NCBI RefSeq assembly: GCF_027596085.1
Contig: NC_072456.1
Location: 16,196,744-16,260,743, forward strand
Source of the DNA: Anoplopoma fimbria
Lineage: Eukaryota; Chordata; Actinopteri; Perciformes; Anoplopomatidae
DNA: 64,000 nucleotides
Reading direction: 5' to 3'
Made by a program: the position numbers and the translations under genes. Under the pieces are notes generated by a model. That model did not search any database. It worked only from the letters and a program-made list of their open reading frames with translations, and had not been told where the DNA came from. The number at the start of each line of letters is the position of its first letter. Within the stretch, counting starts at the first letter, position 1. Positions 37,901-50,020 of this stretch are shown piece by piece.

Positions 37901-40900
37901 ATGGAAGAAGTGTGTTAACTTAAAAACAAAGACTGTTAATCTTTCCTGGAGTTCCCCTGTTCCCTCTCTCTACCTCGTAGTTCGCACTCCTCCACCTCCT
38001 CCGCTGATCCAGAGTCAGACAGGCCCTGGCACGAGTCCTGAGAGCTCCTCCTGGAGCCTCCGCTGTCAGTGGAGTTGAAAACTGTAGGAGAGGAAAGCGA
38101 CAAGAGATTGAACAAAGAAGCATAACAGAAATAAAGGACAGAAATCAAATGTGGCATATGACACTGCCATGCAAAAAAACAAAACTTGACTCAAATTGTT
38201 AAAATACGTCACAACGTTCTCATAATCCCAGCAATTATGAGCCGTCAAGTTGTCATGTAAATTTGCATGCTTTTGTAAGACCATCACTGAGACCAGGATA
38301 GGCGAGATGAAGAGAAATATATCAAAATTAAACAAATCTCATTGTATTCATTTTAACTAAAGGATCTTACAATACATTAATTAACACTGAAAATAAATTG
38401 TGAAAAACATTTTGTTTTTAACAAGATGTATTTACGTAAATCCAGCCATCTCAGGTTTGGCTGATTAAAGTCTGGTCGGAAGATTTTGTGGTCGATGATC
38501 GTCTCAAGAGCAGCTGCACTTAATCCAATCCTCATACTTTGTTTTCCGATATTGATGAGTGTATTTTTGTCTTTAATGTAGCGATATTTGTGCCCTTGTT
38601 GCCTTACTGTGCTGGGAGTTTGCGCAGGGCGGCAGGCGGCTGCGTCGGATCTGCTGCCTTCGCAGGCGGATCTTCTGTTTGAGCTGCTGAATCTCAGAGT
38701 CGCTGTCTCCCTCCTCCTCTCCCTCCTCCTCCTGACGCCGCAGGTTGTACTTCATCAGCTCGATGGCAGCAATAAGGGACTCTGAAATGCTGAAATGAGC
38801 ATTTTCCTACAGAACAAAGGAGAAATAATGAATTCCTCAGAGGAGCCTAGACTTTTCTGTCATGCAACATTATAAATTTAACACTGCACCTTTTCTAAAG
38901 TATAATTTATGACAAATTTGGAAGAATTTTAGCATTAAGTTGCTGCATTTGTGAAGCACTTGAACTGCCTCAATGTGTTAAAAAGTGTATATAATCAGAG
39001 TTTGACTAAATTAGTGATTGACTAATGGATCAATCAGCACCAACACTAGTCAGAGTAAGTCATGTGTTAAAATGGACCCCGACCTTCTCAAGGTCAGCAC
39101 AGCTGCCAAAGTCCTGCTCTGACAGGTAGCTGATGAGGCTCTGACCCTCCGACGGCTTCCTGAACATCCCATCAGGAACACTGTTCTGGGACCCATCTGA
39201 AGAGACCAAAACATGTACACAGAAAATACATCAATACACAAAACAAAAACAGTAAAGACGCTTTGTATTTTCTGAATTTAAGTGTGTGTTTCTGCTGGAT
39301 TATAATGTAATCTGTTATAGCTTTCAAAATAATTATTTGGTCCCTTGTAAAAACTGAAGAAAACAAAAAAGCGCTAAGCTTGCCAAAAGCCGACTGCACG
39401 CTGTCAGAGCATCTCATTATCTACACCATAAAATCCCAATAACACATATACACCCACACCTAAGCAACTTTTCTAGGACCTTCCTGCTCAGGTCCAGAGT
39501 ATCACATTTATTGAACAGCTGACTCACCTGCTACATTCACATTCAGTAACATTTCCTGTTCAACTTACTTCCATATTTAAGTTTGCTATGGACTTTCTGT
39601 GGCTCAAATCTTCTTTAAAAAAATCTAACAATCAGAGGATAAGAGCAAAGCCCTTGCAACATAACTGCAAAAGCAAAAAAACTTACGGGACTCCATGTAG
39701 AGGGAACTGGGAGAGGTGGCATCTTTGCACTGAGGTGAGAAAGGGCTGTAGTTCTTTATACAGCAGTCGTTCCCTGCTGATTCTGAGAGACAAAAAGTCC
39801 ATGTTAGGTACCTTTTTTCACCCAAAGGCCAGAATCACTATAATAAACCCAGAATTATTTGAAATGTATGGAAACATGTGTCACTATTCATACACAAAGC
39901 AGGTTAAAAGCTGTTTTGATGTTATCGTCGTTTTTATGTCAAACAATCATTAAAATCTATGGAGATGGCTCACTTTATTGCATGCAGAAACAAAAACTCC
40001 CCGACCTTTGTCAGTTTCATGGCTTGAATTATGGATGTAAAATCTGAGTGACACACTTTTTGCAACACATACACGTAAACACCTGCTTTGACATTGACAC
40101 TTTGACTGCTACATTATAATGAAAGAACACTCTAAAGGACAATGCCAGTACTCCTACATTACTAACTTAACTGCAATGAAATGAATACGTAAACACACAG
40201 TTTATATTTCAACACAACACTGATCGGTTATGACAAATGTGTGCATGGACATAAACACAACAGGGGTCATTCAGGGCCTCATCACATCAATTTGACCTGA
40301 GTAACACAAACCAAAACAGTTAAGAAAAAAAAGACATCAAAGACAAAAAGCACATATGAGGAGCTGAAGGCAAGACTTGAAATGAGAAGAATGGATAGAG
40401 TTCATCGGCATGCAAAGGAAAAGGACAGAAAAGAGGGGTATAGTGATGGAGCACAGTGGAACTGCGCTGCCAACCTGCTACCGGATCTTCTATTATTATG
40501 GTGATTTTTCGGTGGCCCCCTCCTTTGCACAAACGGTAAAAGAGAGAGAGAGATAGAGCAGAGGGAGAGAAAGTTACCTCAAGCCAAGAAGGGGAAACAG
40601 TGAGTAAAGAGAAAAGAGATGTTAATTCAGAAACCCTAAGAACCCTCAGAGAGGAAGTGTGCACCTTCGGAGAAAACGTGTGGCCTCGCCACATCTTACA
40701 GAGCTAAAAAAAGAAATACAGCATTCAGGTATACCGCCAACTGAATCGTACATTCAATTTATGCAAACATTGATAAAAAAAAAAGAGTTTTTGGCTCATT
40801 TTCACATTAATATATTAATGTATTACTTTTATAACTGACACCAACAAACACATGCCCGCGCGAGCACACACGCACGCACACACAAACCAAATGACTGGAA

Positions 40901-43777
40901 TTTCAGCTACGGTCTGTGCCATTAAATAGTGTCAAATATGTCAAACAGTGTTGGGAAGTATAGGTCTAATGTAATTGGTAGATTTTTTTATTTTATCTTA
41001 TTTAAGTGGAATGTGCAGCATAATGACTGTAGTTTGAGCCAAGGCTAAAATCACACCATCATCATTTTAGTTTCTTTGCATAGCACATTTATACGTACAC
41101 GGCGCCACAAGGGGAAAAGACCCTACTTTTTACATTTGTTATAACCATTCAACCTTTCTAATTGAATTCAACATAACTAACACACAAATAGATGGAAGGT
41201 AGCCCAGCTATAGTCACATGAGTTACATGAGTTAAGTTTTCTTACCGTTCCTGAGTTTTTGGTTGACCCCGGTGTCAGAAAACGATCGGGTGTGTCCTTT
41301 GGGCCCCCGGCCGGGCCCCCTCTGGCCCTCTGAGAAAGATGAGCATCTGGGTGCGGGCGGAGCTATGGAACTCCGTTGCAGGGACTGGTCCTGGCTGATG
41401 CCCTGCTCGCTGCTGTGGGTGGAGCTTTGGGTGTCACAGCGGCTGCGTTGCCCCAGGTTACCGATAGCCAGGTACTCCGGACCATCGTCATAGTCTCCCT
41501 CACCAGAGTCCCCGGCCTCAGGCTGAAGGGAGGTGGACGAGGGGGCTCTGTGAGCGAAATACAAGGGACCGAGGCGGGGCCAGGAGGGGGTGTCACACCC
41601 TGCTCACTCTCCCCTCGCCTGGACACACACACCCAGGGAGCTCCCATGCTGCTGGCTGGAGAGGTAGTGTCTGCAACAGAACAGGTAGATAATGTGAGAT
41701 GGATTGAGACACCATGTTACAGGCCTGCTTCTGGTTATTCCCTTTCACTTTCACAAGCTTACAGATTGGTTTTAGTCAATTAAGTAACCATTATATCAAA
41801 ATACTAATTAGAAAAAAAACATGTTAGTGAGCACAGACAGTTTAAAACAGAGATGTCGGGGCTGCATTTTTGAATAACTGACTTTGTCCACAAACAATCA
41901 GGCCTCTGTGTGGCTAAGTCAGTCTGTCTATTCACATACAAACTGTAGTGCATTCATAGTGCCATTCCACAATCCAACCCCCTATTGGCCTGTTTATACT
42001 GATTGCAGAATAGTGACCTTTTTTCCATTTGTGTCACTCAATATTCTACTACGAAATCCTCCTCTTAGATCGAGACCAATGCATGAAGTTTCGCCAAGGA
42101 CGACACTTTTTTTTCTGAAATCGGACCATGATTTCTGTCCCTACAATTGACCAAAAACCCGAAATGTGGCAAAACAAAAGAGTTCTATATTTGAACTCCC
42201 ATGACCCAAAGTGTGCTCCATGTGAACCTACCATTAATCTCTGTTGTCAGAAACACACTTTGAACATCAAAGCAAGTATTACTGCTTCCTAACTCCTAAT
42301 CTTATTTTCAATGGATCAAAAATGGATGATACTGAAATACATTACTTAACTTTGACCTTTCTGTAAGTAATAAAGACAAACAGATACAAGACGAGTGAAA
42401 CCCAGACAGTGGGGAGTTATTATTACATCATACTGAGTTGAGCCTTATGAGAATGCTCAGTGTGCCTCTTTAAGCATTCAGCTGAATCAGAGGAAATTAC
42501 ACATTAAAAGCATAACATCAACAAATCCACAAACACCCTTAAAAACAACTGCACAACTCACTTTTGCTGATGCTGTTTTGGGATCCGACTCCCGTAGTGT
42601 TCCCAGAGTTGTGACTGGTGGCGACTGCTTCTCTGAGGGAGCAGTTGGAGGTGGTGAGTCTGCGATTTAGAGATTCTCCTCTGGGAGCTGAGTCAGCGTT
42701 CCTCCAAACACCACCGGCCCCAGGCAACACACACAGGCTCTGGCTCTTCAAAAGGCCCAGACATGGTGGACCCTTCAGAGGGGACAGCTGGAGGGTGAGA
42801 TACAAAATGTAAGGCCTTGTCCGGAATGTACTCATTAAATTTCCCTTAATTGTATTTATGACTCGCCATCTAAACAGGAAGCCACGATAGGTAGTGTAAC
42901 ATAAAAAACACCCATCAAAGGCTGATAATGAGGGTATGAAGCACCACCACTTTTTCTTTTGTGCGACAGCTTACTGCCATTAAAAATAATGTAGAGAGGA
43001 TTTCTTTAGAAGAATCAAAAATCTGTTTCTTGCATAACAATAGTGATGAAACATAATGCATGTAAACAATGACATAACACAATGTCAAAAAAAGAAAGAC
43101 AAGTAATAAATACATATTTGTGCCAAGAAAAATAAATACAATATGAGAAATAACACATCATGTCCCACCTCAAAAAAATAAAATCTTTGACAGCTGATGA
43201 ACAAAAGATTAACAACAAAATGAAAATAGAAGAGATAAATGCAGAAAAGTTGACAGACTAAATTGAAGTAATTTCATAATACCCACCCCGAAAGTGTCTA
43301 CTTGGGCCAGCAGTTTGGGGTTATTCTGCTCCACAGCTTCCAGGCACTGGAACATGGCGGTCACATGGGGCTCGCTTAGCAGAAAGGCATCATCTGGAAG
43401 GCAAAGGCAGAGAGCGGGGGAGAGAAACAAAGAGGGAGATAAGAGAATGAGAGAGAGGAGAGAAAGTCATAAAGTAGAACAGGAACAAACAATGAGGAAA
43501 TTGGGGTACAGAAAAATAATTGTAGGTGTTTCATACTTCTGCTTACACATGTCGTCTATATTAAACTGGACTATTAATGTGACCCATCGTCATGACGCTT
43601 ACAACTCACCATTATAGTATTTCCGTGTATGCCCCAGATGCCGGAGCAGAGGTCGTAGCTGAGCCGACAGCAAGTGAACCTGTAAGCTGTGGAGGAGCCA
43701 GCGCTCAGCCTTGTAGCTCTCACCAGCACTCCGCGTCCCGCTGCTCAGCACCGGCTCCAGGTGACTGAACTGTGGGC

Positions 43778-43831
<54 letters not shown>

Positions 43832-46800
43832 GTTTGTGAATTTAACAGTATGACAACCATTATCATGGGGTCTTGTTCCAAATCTTATACTGTTTACACC
43901 AAACATACTGCTGTTTGTTTACAGCATAGTTTGTATGATACTCCATCTATTTACTGTTGCACACTTGACAGAGGGGACCGGTCTCCACAACACACCAGAA
44001 CAAAAAAAAAGGAAGTGTAGTGACTCTGATGAAGGCATCTTATGGTGTGAACTATGTCATGTATTTACTTTCCATGAAACTCAAAACTTGGCAGGCAGGT
44101 TGGCTCTCAAATTCACCAGCTATGGTGACTGTACAACAAGCTACACAATTTATCAGCTGACTGAGGGTTAGTTACTTGCTACAGTAGCTTGTGAAGCAAA
44201 CAAACATGCCAAAATAGAAAATTGATCAGTATATGGTCTATACACATTGCTAACTTCGCAGCCCAGCTACTACGCTTTCACGAGTAAATCTGCCGTTTAT
44301 TTTCTCCTAAAAGTGAAAACAGTGAATAAAATGCAGAGGCACATCATTTGTTGTGTGCGAACATGATTTACAGAACTGAAAATAGCAGCCCTTTCTTGCA
44401 GTAAATGTGGAACCTGAAAAGTTCTCTAAAATTAAAACATTGTTTTACGATTTTGAAACAAACCAAGCAACAAGGTAACTCGTGATTAGAAGATAGATAA
44501 ACTGATAAAACCAGGGAAGAAGCTTGTGTGGTAACTTTTTATTAAAAAAAAATGATCGACTCATAACAGCCAGGTTGGCAAGTTTTGTCAGTGATTTATG
44601 TTCTCTTCATGTTCACTAGTGATCCTACAACACTGATTATTAAGTTGTAATTACATCCCCGTGCTTACATTCTCCTCCTCAAGAGTCATTTCTTATCAGC
44701 CATAATTGCTAATACAAATTGCTAAACAGTGACCATTATTTCTTCAGTTAGCAGCAACCTGCTTAAGACTGGGGTAGTGCCGCCTTCCATATTTTCACAT
44801 TATCATATTATCAAATCTTTCTGAGAACATAATGAAAACTGTACTGCAAAGTAATTTCACAATATGAAAGTTCAACAAAGGCTATGTTACACTGTTAAAT
44901 GAGGTGTAGCATTATTGCTAATTCAAATCTGAAATCTAAAAAAACAAAGCCCAGAGCAAGGTAGCATATTTTAGACATGTGTCTGCATAAACTTGCCTCC
45001 TATGACAAAATTCAAAAGATTGTTATTGTGACGAAACTTATTTACATACCAGCCTGCATGTTGCAGCAAGGATTCATACCTGTTCAACATGAGAGGCGAG
45101 ATGAGGGCTGATGTAGCGAACACACCACACAAACGGCCAGTAGTCTCTCTGCTTGTAGTACACCTGCAACACAAAACCAGCATGACCCTGTTACAGAGAA
45201 AACCAGCTTCGATAGACACAATGAGCCATTATGGAGGGAGGGCGTCTGAAAGTGAACCGTTCTCCCAAGTGAACTGATAAGGACAGGTAATAGTTGTCTA
45301 ATAATGTAAATACTTGTCAAAATATAATACAAATTCCCACCTATATTGGTAAAGCATGTGATAAAACCTACAACATCCATTCCTGACAAACTGTGGGTAA
45401 GTGAGAAACTTACTCTCTGATGAATAGAAGGGTTACATTAACTGGTGGTAATGTAACTTAACTTGAATTACTTCTGTATCTCGGTTATCAGTGGCATTTG
45501 TCTTAACATCTGCAGCTGCAGGTGTAATATGGGTAATCTGGAAATATTGAGCAAACTGATACTGCAGTTTGTTGTCTCATGGTGCGGTAGTGTGGAGTTT
45601 ATGGGTCACACGTTGAATCAATTACTCCTCCATGTTCAAACACAAGCCTTTATTGTAGATTGTTCAGGCCAAAGCTAGATTTCCTGAGCTAATCTGTGAG
45701 AGCTGGCTGGAAGTCACACGGATAGTGTTTGGTAATGTTTTCACAACAAATAAATACAAAAGGGGGAGAGTGGCATCAGTCAGACTTCCTGAGTTCTGAC
45801 CTGCTCATTCTTCAGCCCATGGCTCAGGATGTTGTTCATGTCCTTGTGAAGCCGCTGCAAGCCGCCATAACGTGACCACACATTGGGATTATTGGTGGAC
45901 ACGAGGCCCTCCACCGTGGTCTTCAGGCTGGACAGAAGCTTCCAGTGCTCCTTCCTGTAAGAGAAATGGGGCAGAAGGAAGGAGTGCGGCAGGGTGAAGG
46001 AGGATGTTTAGGGATGAGGAAGGAGGTGAAGAAGTGCTGGCGTTAGCAGTGCTGTGGTTTAAATCATCACTCACATGAACAAAAGCACTTTTCCCAAAAA
46101 CAAAAGTTGAGTCTCAGCAGTTTAATTATGATAAGCTGACTTTGCTCTGAACTCGGTGACTAAGGGTGCTGACCATCATTAAATGTATTTACAGTAGCAC
46201 CACATCCTAGCCTAAAATAGACAGATAAAGACAGGAAAACTCTTTTTATAAATAGTAAGATACATGAATATAAACCTACTCCCTCCCTATAAACAAAATG
46301 TTTACAAAAATCCAGGTCTTAATTGCCACAAGCAGCCTATTTTTGACCTAGGTGACATTGATGGATAAACCAGTATCCAATGTTATTCATATTTCTGCCA
46401 AACGAGGAGCATGGAGTTCTGATTTATGTGCATTTGAAGCTTTAAAGTATATTTAAAGGTATTTTCTGCAAGCAGGGACCCTCCTGAAGTCTCCATGCTG
46501 ATGTTACAAGACACAAATATTGGTTGACATATGGAGATACTTTATCTTTAGGATACGGCTATGGAAAGCTGTTTCTTCAAAAGTGTTGGCTACAAAACAT
46601 CATATCAGGTCACATTCCCTAAGAGCCATAGAGCACTTGCTCATTTCCAGGACATCCTCTTTTTCCCCTTTAGTCAGCAGTCGAACTGAATGCTATTGAG
46701 AACTAGTCACATAACGGCAGCAACAGGACAAATAAATCTGATGTCACAAGACATTTGAGGACGTTCTTTGAGTATAGGATAATTTAACATTTAATCTACT

Positions 46801-47393
46801 TATATCTTACACTATACTTAAGTAAGTGTGGGATGCTTGAATGCATAATAAGATAAAAAGAATAAGCCATACCTCAGGGATCATATCAAAATTAGATTTG
46901 TTAGAAATTAAAATTAAGGTTTAAAAATACATTTGTGCCAGATTGATTTAGGCAAAGCAGTCATGCAGCATCTCTGACAAACCCAAAATATTCTTTCTTT
47001 TAAAAAACCTCACAATCACCATCAGGCAGAGAGCTGGTTGCATAAACTGTTGAAAAGTAAAGGCTATAAAACCCATGAATAGCACATTTATGAACACAGC
47101 AGTGCTGAGCAGCAGCAGCAGCATCACAAGTTCATCTACCGAGCTAACTAATCAAATCACATCATGTAACATAGAAAGGAAGGCTGAATGTCAGAGAACA
47201 TTCTCCACATACTGTAGAGCATTGTGTATTTATGCAACAAGGGAGTGTGTGTGCGTGCGCATGTGACTATGTGTATGTGGGAAAGGGAGACATGATGGGG
47301 TGAAATTCTACAAGGTTCACAGAGGTTGGTGAGGTTAAGGATCAACTCTGTTTCGTTGATCCACTATGTTTGTGTGTTTTTGTGTGCGTGTGT

Positions 47394-47459
<66 letters not shown>

Positions 47460-48492
47460 ACTGCCTGTCCTTTCTGCATTGTCAATGGAATACATCCCGC
47501 ATTGCACCTCTACATCCATCAAAGGACTCATAAATAACAAATGTATTGGAAAAGATGGACACCCACGAGGAGGTGTGCGAGCTCTACTTGAAAAGCCTCA
47601 AGACTGATTTGTTTATACAATCTTACCTTCAATTCTTAAACAAACAAAGATGATCTAAAGGTTTACATGGCCCTGCTCATTATCATCAGTGTACCTAAAA
47701 AGACTTTCTCTACAGCTGAAACAATATTCACAATGCTGATATCAGAAAGTGTACATGTGCATTGTTCAGGCTAAAAGGGTCATTACAGCGTCTCTTGCAC
47801 ACCCGAAGGAACTTGTGCAGCATTTCCTGTTAAACAAACTCTTCCAGTAATCGTGCTGTCAAGGAATGAGAATAATGTTATTTATGGCAGCCTGTTAAAA
47901 AGCATGTATCTTGATAAATTTGCCAACATTTTACAAACAAAATATACTTTGTAATTTGTAATCGTCCTTAACGGTGTGTTGACATTCTGCACAACACAAC
48001 AAGCGACCGTCGTTAGCTAGCTGTCAAACTTCAGCTGACAGCTAGCTGTTAGCTGTTAGCTTAGCCTAGCTAGGCGATAGCTAACAGCTAGCACTTCTAA
48101 CGAAAGGGACACATTGCTCAGATGCAACCACACCTTCAGTAACAAGTCAATCAGTTGACACTTTGATTTAAGACGTGTTGACAAGCCTCGTTGTTGTTGT
48201 TGTTAGCTCCGACTTGTCAAACACTGACATGTCAGGTTAGCCTAGCTTTAGCACTACTAGCTACTTAGTTACCCAACATTGTAACAGGTTCAGTTCAGGT
48301 GAGTTGCTGTTCAAAATGACTGGCCGACACATTGGTGAATTAGCATTTGTGTTCTCAGTGATACGGTTTCTTGTTTTGTTATTTAGCTTGTATAACCACG
48401 GTCCCTGTTAGCACAGCTAGCCGGGTAACCAGCGCTGCCCAGGCTGTCGCTCACCTGCGCTCCTCCGCCTCTCCCTCCGCCGATGTCTCCAT
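28781..48492 (-). CDS. rubcn: Rubicon (RUN domain Beclin-1-interacting cysteine-rich protein)
   Basis: Negative regulator of autophagosome and endosome maturation; it acts on the UVRAG-containing PI3K complex and binds Rab7. Coding exons, in order: 48455-48492, 45801-45954, 45080-45163, 43610-43769, 43287-43393, 42562-42787, 41633-41670 and 41246-41522 (join uncertain), 40475-40522, 39687-39782, 39084-39196, 38608-38806, 37974-38081, a cassette 36936-37010, 34479-34539, 34074-34206, 33816-33961, 33551-33615, 33005-33243, 32322-32383, 32053-32206, 31804-31897 and 28781-28917. This gives about 912 residues, or 937 with the cassette; human Rubicon is 972. The N-terminus ([18 protein letters not shown]) and following exons form the RUN domain. 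The middle is Ser/Pro-rich with a coiled-coil-like stretch ([14 protein letters not shown]). The C-terminal Rubicon homology domain has paired cysteines ([32 protein letters not shown]). An in-frame stop precedes the ATG at 48492. Confidence 0.93.
30610..30615 (-). terminator. Candidate intronic poly(A) signal
   Basis: The minus strand reads AATAAA 62 nt beyond the stop codon of the long intronic reading frame, inside the last rubcn intron. This is the spacing expected for a short 3' untranslated region. Confidence 0.55.
30677..31803 (-). CDS. Alternative C-terminal tail of rubcn (intronic readthrough frame)
   Basis: The frame of the exon 31804-31897 continues through its splice donor (GAAG/GTGAGC) for 375 codons to a TAA. 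The predicted tail is hydrophilic and rich in Glu, Lys, Arg and Ser. It contains five spaced copies of a short motif: [40 protein letters not shown] and [10 protein letters not shown], at tail residues of about 34, 93, 160, 202 and 284. Some are preceded by a hydrophobic cluster (for example FTFMKWLK). Use of this tail would drop CHACYH and CPRC from the zinc-binding domain. The openness, the motif repetition and the nearby poly(A) signal all point to a real alternative terminal exon. No known family was recognised. It could instead be a nested gene or a chance frame favoured by purine-rich sequence. Confidence 0.6.
33392..33408. repeat. Short interstitial telomere-like repeat
   Basis: Nearly three CCCTAA units lie in a rubcn intron. 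It is too short to mean more than a chance or repair-derived tract. Confidence 0.6.
34540..36935. other. rubcn: Large rubcn intron, 3' half
   Basis: No exon, RNA gene or recognised element is seen. It is AT-rich, and a run of 14 C residues lies at about 36862-36876, close to the cassette exon's donor. Confidence 0.45.
36936..37010 (-). CDS. rubcn: Probable cassette exon of rubcn (75 nt)
   Basis: This has a consensus acceptor (tttctgtctctcag) and donor (CAG/GTATCT). Its phase is 1 at both ends, the same as the flanking exon joins, so it adds 25 residues (beginning with Asp, then [14 protein letters not shown]) without changing the frame. It sits between the exons 37974-38081 and 34479-34539. 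It may be skipped in some transcripts. Confidence 0.65.
37011..37973. other. rubcn: rubcn intron
   Basis: Nothing beyond AT-rich unique-looking sequence was recognised. Confidence 0.4.
43781..43829. repeat. (GA)n microsatellite next to rubcn exon 4
   Basis: About 24 GA units. On the gene's strand this is a CT tract ending about 12 nt before the acceptor of exon 43610-43769, so it forms the polypyrimidine tract. Confidence 0.95.
47397..47458. repeat. (GT)n microsatellite
   Basis: About 31 uninterrupted TG units in rubcn intron 1. Confidence 0.95.
48041..48092. repeat. Perfect 13-bp inverted repeat, 26-nt loop
   Basis: GCTAGCTGTTAGC at 48041-48053 is the exact reverse complement of 48080-48092. 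It is surrounded by further GCTAGC- and TTAGC-type words, which are common in fish genomes. It lies about 360 bp inside rubcn intron 1. Confidence 0.8.
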
Positions 48493-48745
48493 GTCATCCG
48501 GGAGGAATCGAGTACCGTAAAAAGCCGCCAGCTTTCCCGTCTACTCCGATATATCTTCGTGAAACAGATAAGTAGGGCAGCTTTAAGTAATTACGGGGAC
48601 TTCCAGTCCTCCGCCATCTCTGCCCCGCCTGTCCGAGCTGAGAATCAAAACAGTGAAGGCCGCATGACCCGCTCTCATCCGCGGAGGGGGGCGGTCCTCT
48701 GACGTCATCCGCGGAGGGGGCGGTCCTCTGCTCTCACTTTTCAAC
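48493..48745 (-). promoter_or_regulatory. rubcn: rubcn promoter and 5' untranslated region
   Basis: GC- and CpG-rich, and no TATA box is evident. It carries two tandem copies of a 25-26-bp segment (48676-48701 and 48706-48730), each with a GC box (GGGGGCGG). A perfect palindromic CRE, TGACGTCA, lies at 48700-48707 at the joint. It sits directly upstream of the ATG at 48492. Housekeeping-type initiation is likely. Confidence 0.7.
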
Positions 48746-49596
48746 GGTGGTCATGCTTTTTGCTCTATAGTTCACATCCTCCGTTGTTGTGGCGGTGTGT
48801 CAACGGGAAATCACTGTGTTTTGCAGAAGTTGCAATATGTAAAAAAAATAACATTAAACGCTCTGAAGTGGCTTTCTAGAAACGCATGACTGCTCAACTG
48901 CATTAGCCTCAGTCATCACTGCCCCCTGCTGTACCAAAATACCACTGTACTTATTACTGCTGCCCCCTGTTTGAACCCTGACGTCTTTGTATCAGCAGTA
49001 TGACATATAATGATTAATTGAATATTCTCGTATTCCGTTCTGATCCCACACTGTATATTTAGCATAACTATTTTTTTTTTAGAGATCCCAAAGTTTCCAA
49101 ATATGTCTTTAATTTAGGAGCGAGCGGTATAACATAATCCTAAAATACAATAAGCCTTTGGTGATCCCAAGAGGTGGACAGAGATAACTGCAGATAAATA
49201 AAGAGAGTAAACATAATAATAAAATGTGTAGTCTATAGATAAATAAAGTCTAAAGAAACTATGCAAAAGCAGTTAAAGACACAATCAGCACATCTAGTAT
49301 GTGTAAACAGTGAATACCAAACTAAATATGATATGATATGATTGAGTTATGACATTTAATGTCTGTTTATATTAAATTAAAACAGTGTTACAAACGTTGT
49401 ATACCTTTAGTGAAGAGCTGGAACAAGACGATCCACATACAGAGAAAAAAAACATTTTCCAAACTACTGTCAGCCAAAAAGTGGGGTATTAACATTTACC
49501 CAAACTTCAAACTAAATCAATGTAACCTTAACCTGACTTTGTGGACAAATACCCAAAAAAAACTACAGAAAATATGGACTCTTTTTTGATGTTGCT

Positions 49597-49637
49597 GTTT
49601 GTTTGTTTGTTTGTTTGTTTGTTTGTTTGTTTGTTTT
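49597..49637. repeat. (TTTG)n microsatellite
   Basis: About ten units. Confidence 0.95.
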
Positions 49638-49951
49638 GCTCATGGAGGACATTTTGAAAAAAGAAAAGTGCAGGTGTTACTAGTTAATGATGGCTGTGTT
49701 ACAGTCAGGCGGCAGTCAGCAGTGGTAGTGAGCAATTATGCTCAATACCAAGGCCCCTCCCCCATATTTTTTTATATAATCATCATACCCACATGGTGGC
49801 ACCAGAGTCCTGAATTGTCTGTTAATTCTATGAATTAGTTGTATCACTTGATGGCAGTGGAGAGTCAAGAGAGCTACAATGTGAAACAGTAAATCTCAAA
49901 TCATAGCGGGGTGTGGTGGCGGATGCCTGCATGATGAGTAATTGTCCTTAC

Positions 49952-49954
<3 letters not shown>

Positions 49955-50017
<63 letters not shown>
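49955..50017. repeat. (CA)n microsatellite
   Basis: About 31 units without interruption. Confidence 0.95.

Positions 50018-50020
<3 letters not shown>

Larger units (their letters stand above)
45955..48454. other. rubcn: rubcn intron 1
   Basis: This intron holds the GT microsatellite at 47397-47458 and a 13-bp perfect inverted repeat at 48041-48053 and 48080-48092. No other gene was seen. Confidence 0.5.

Noticed and set aside
41363..41647. 94-codon Pro-rich frame on the minus strand
   Set aside because: Only its first part fits Rubicon; the rest is an out-of-frame reading of the exon that encodes the EYLAIGN block.
47326..47607. 93-codon plus-strand frame through the GT microsatellite
   Set aside because: It is open only because the Val-Cys repeat lacks stop codons; it is not a gene.
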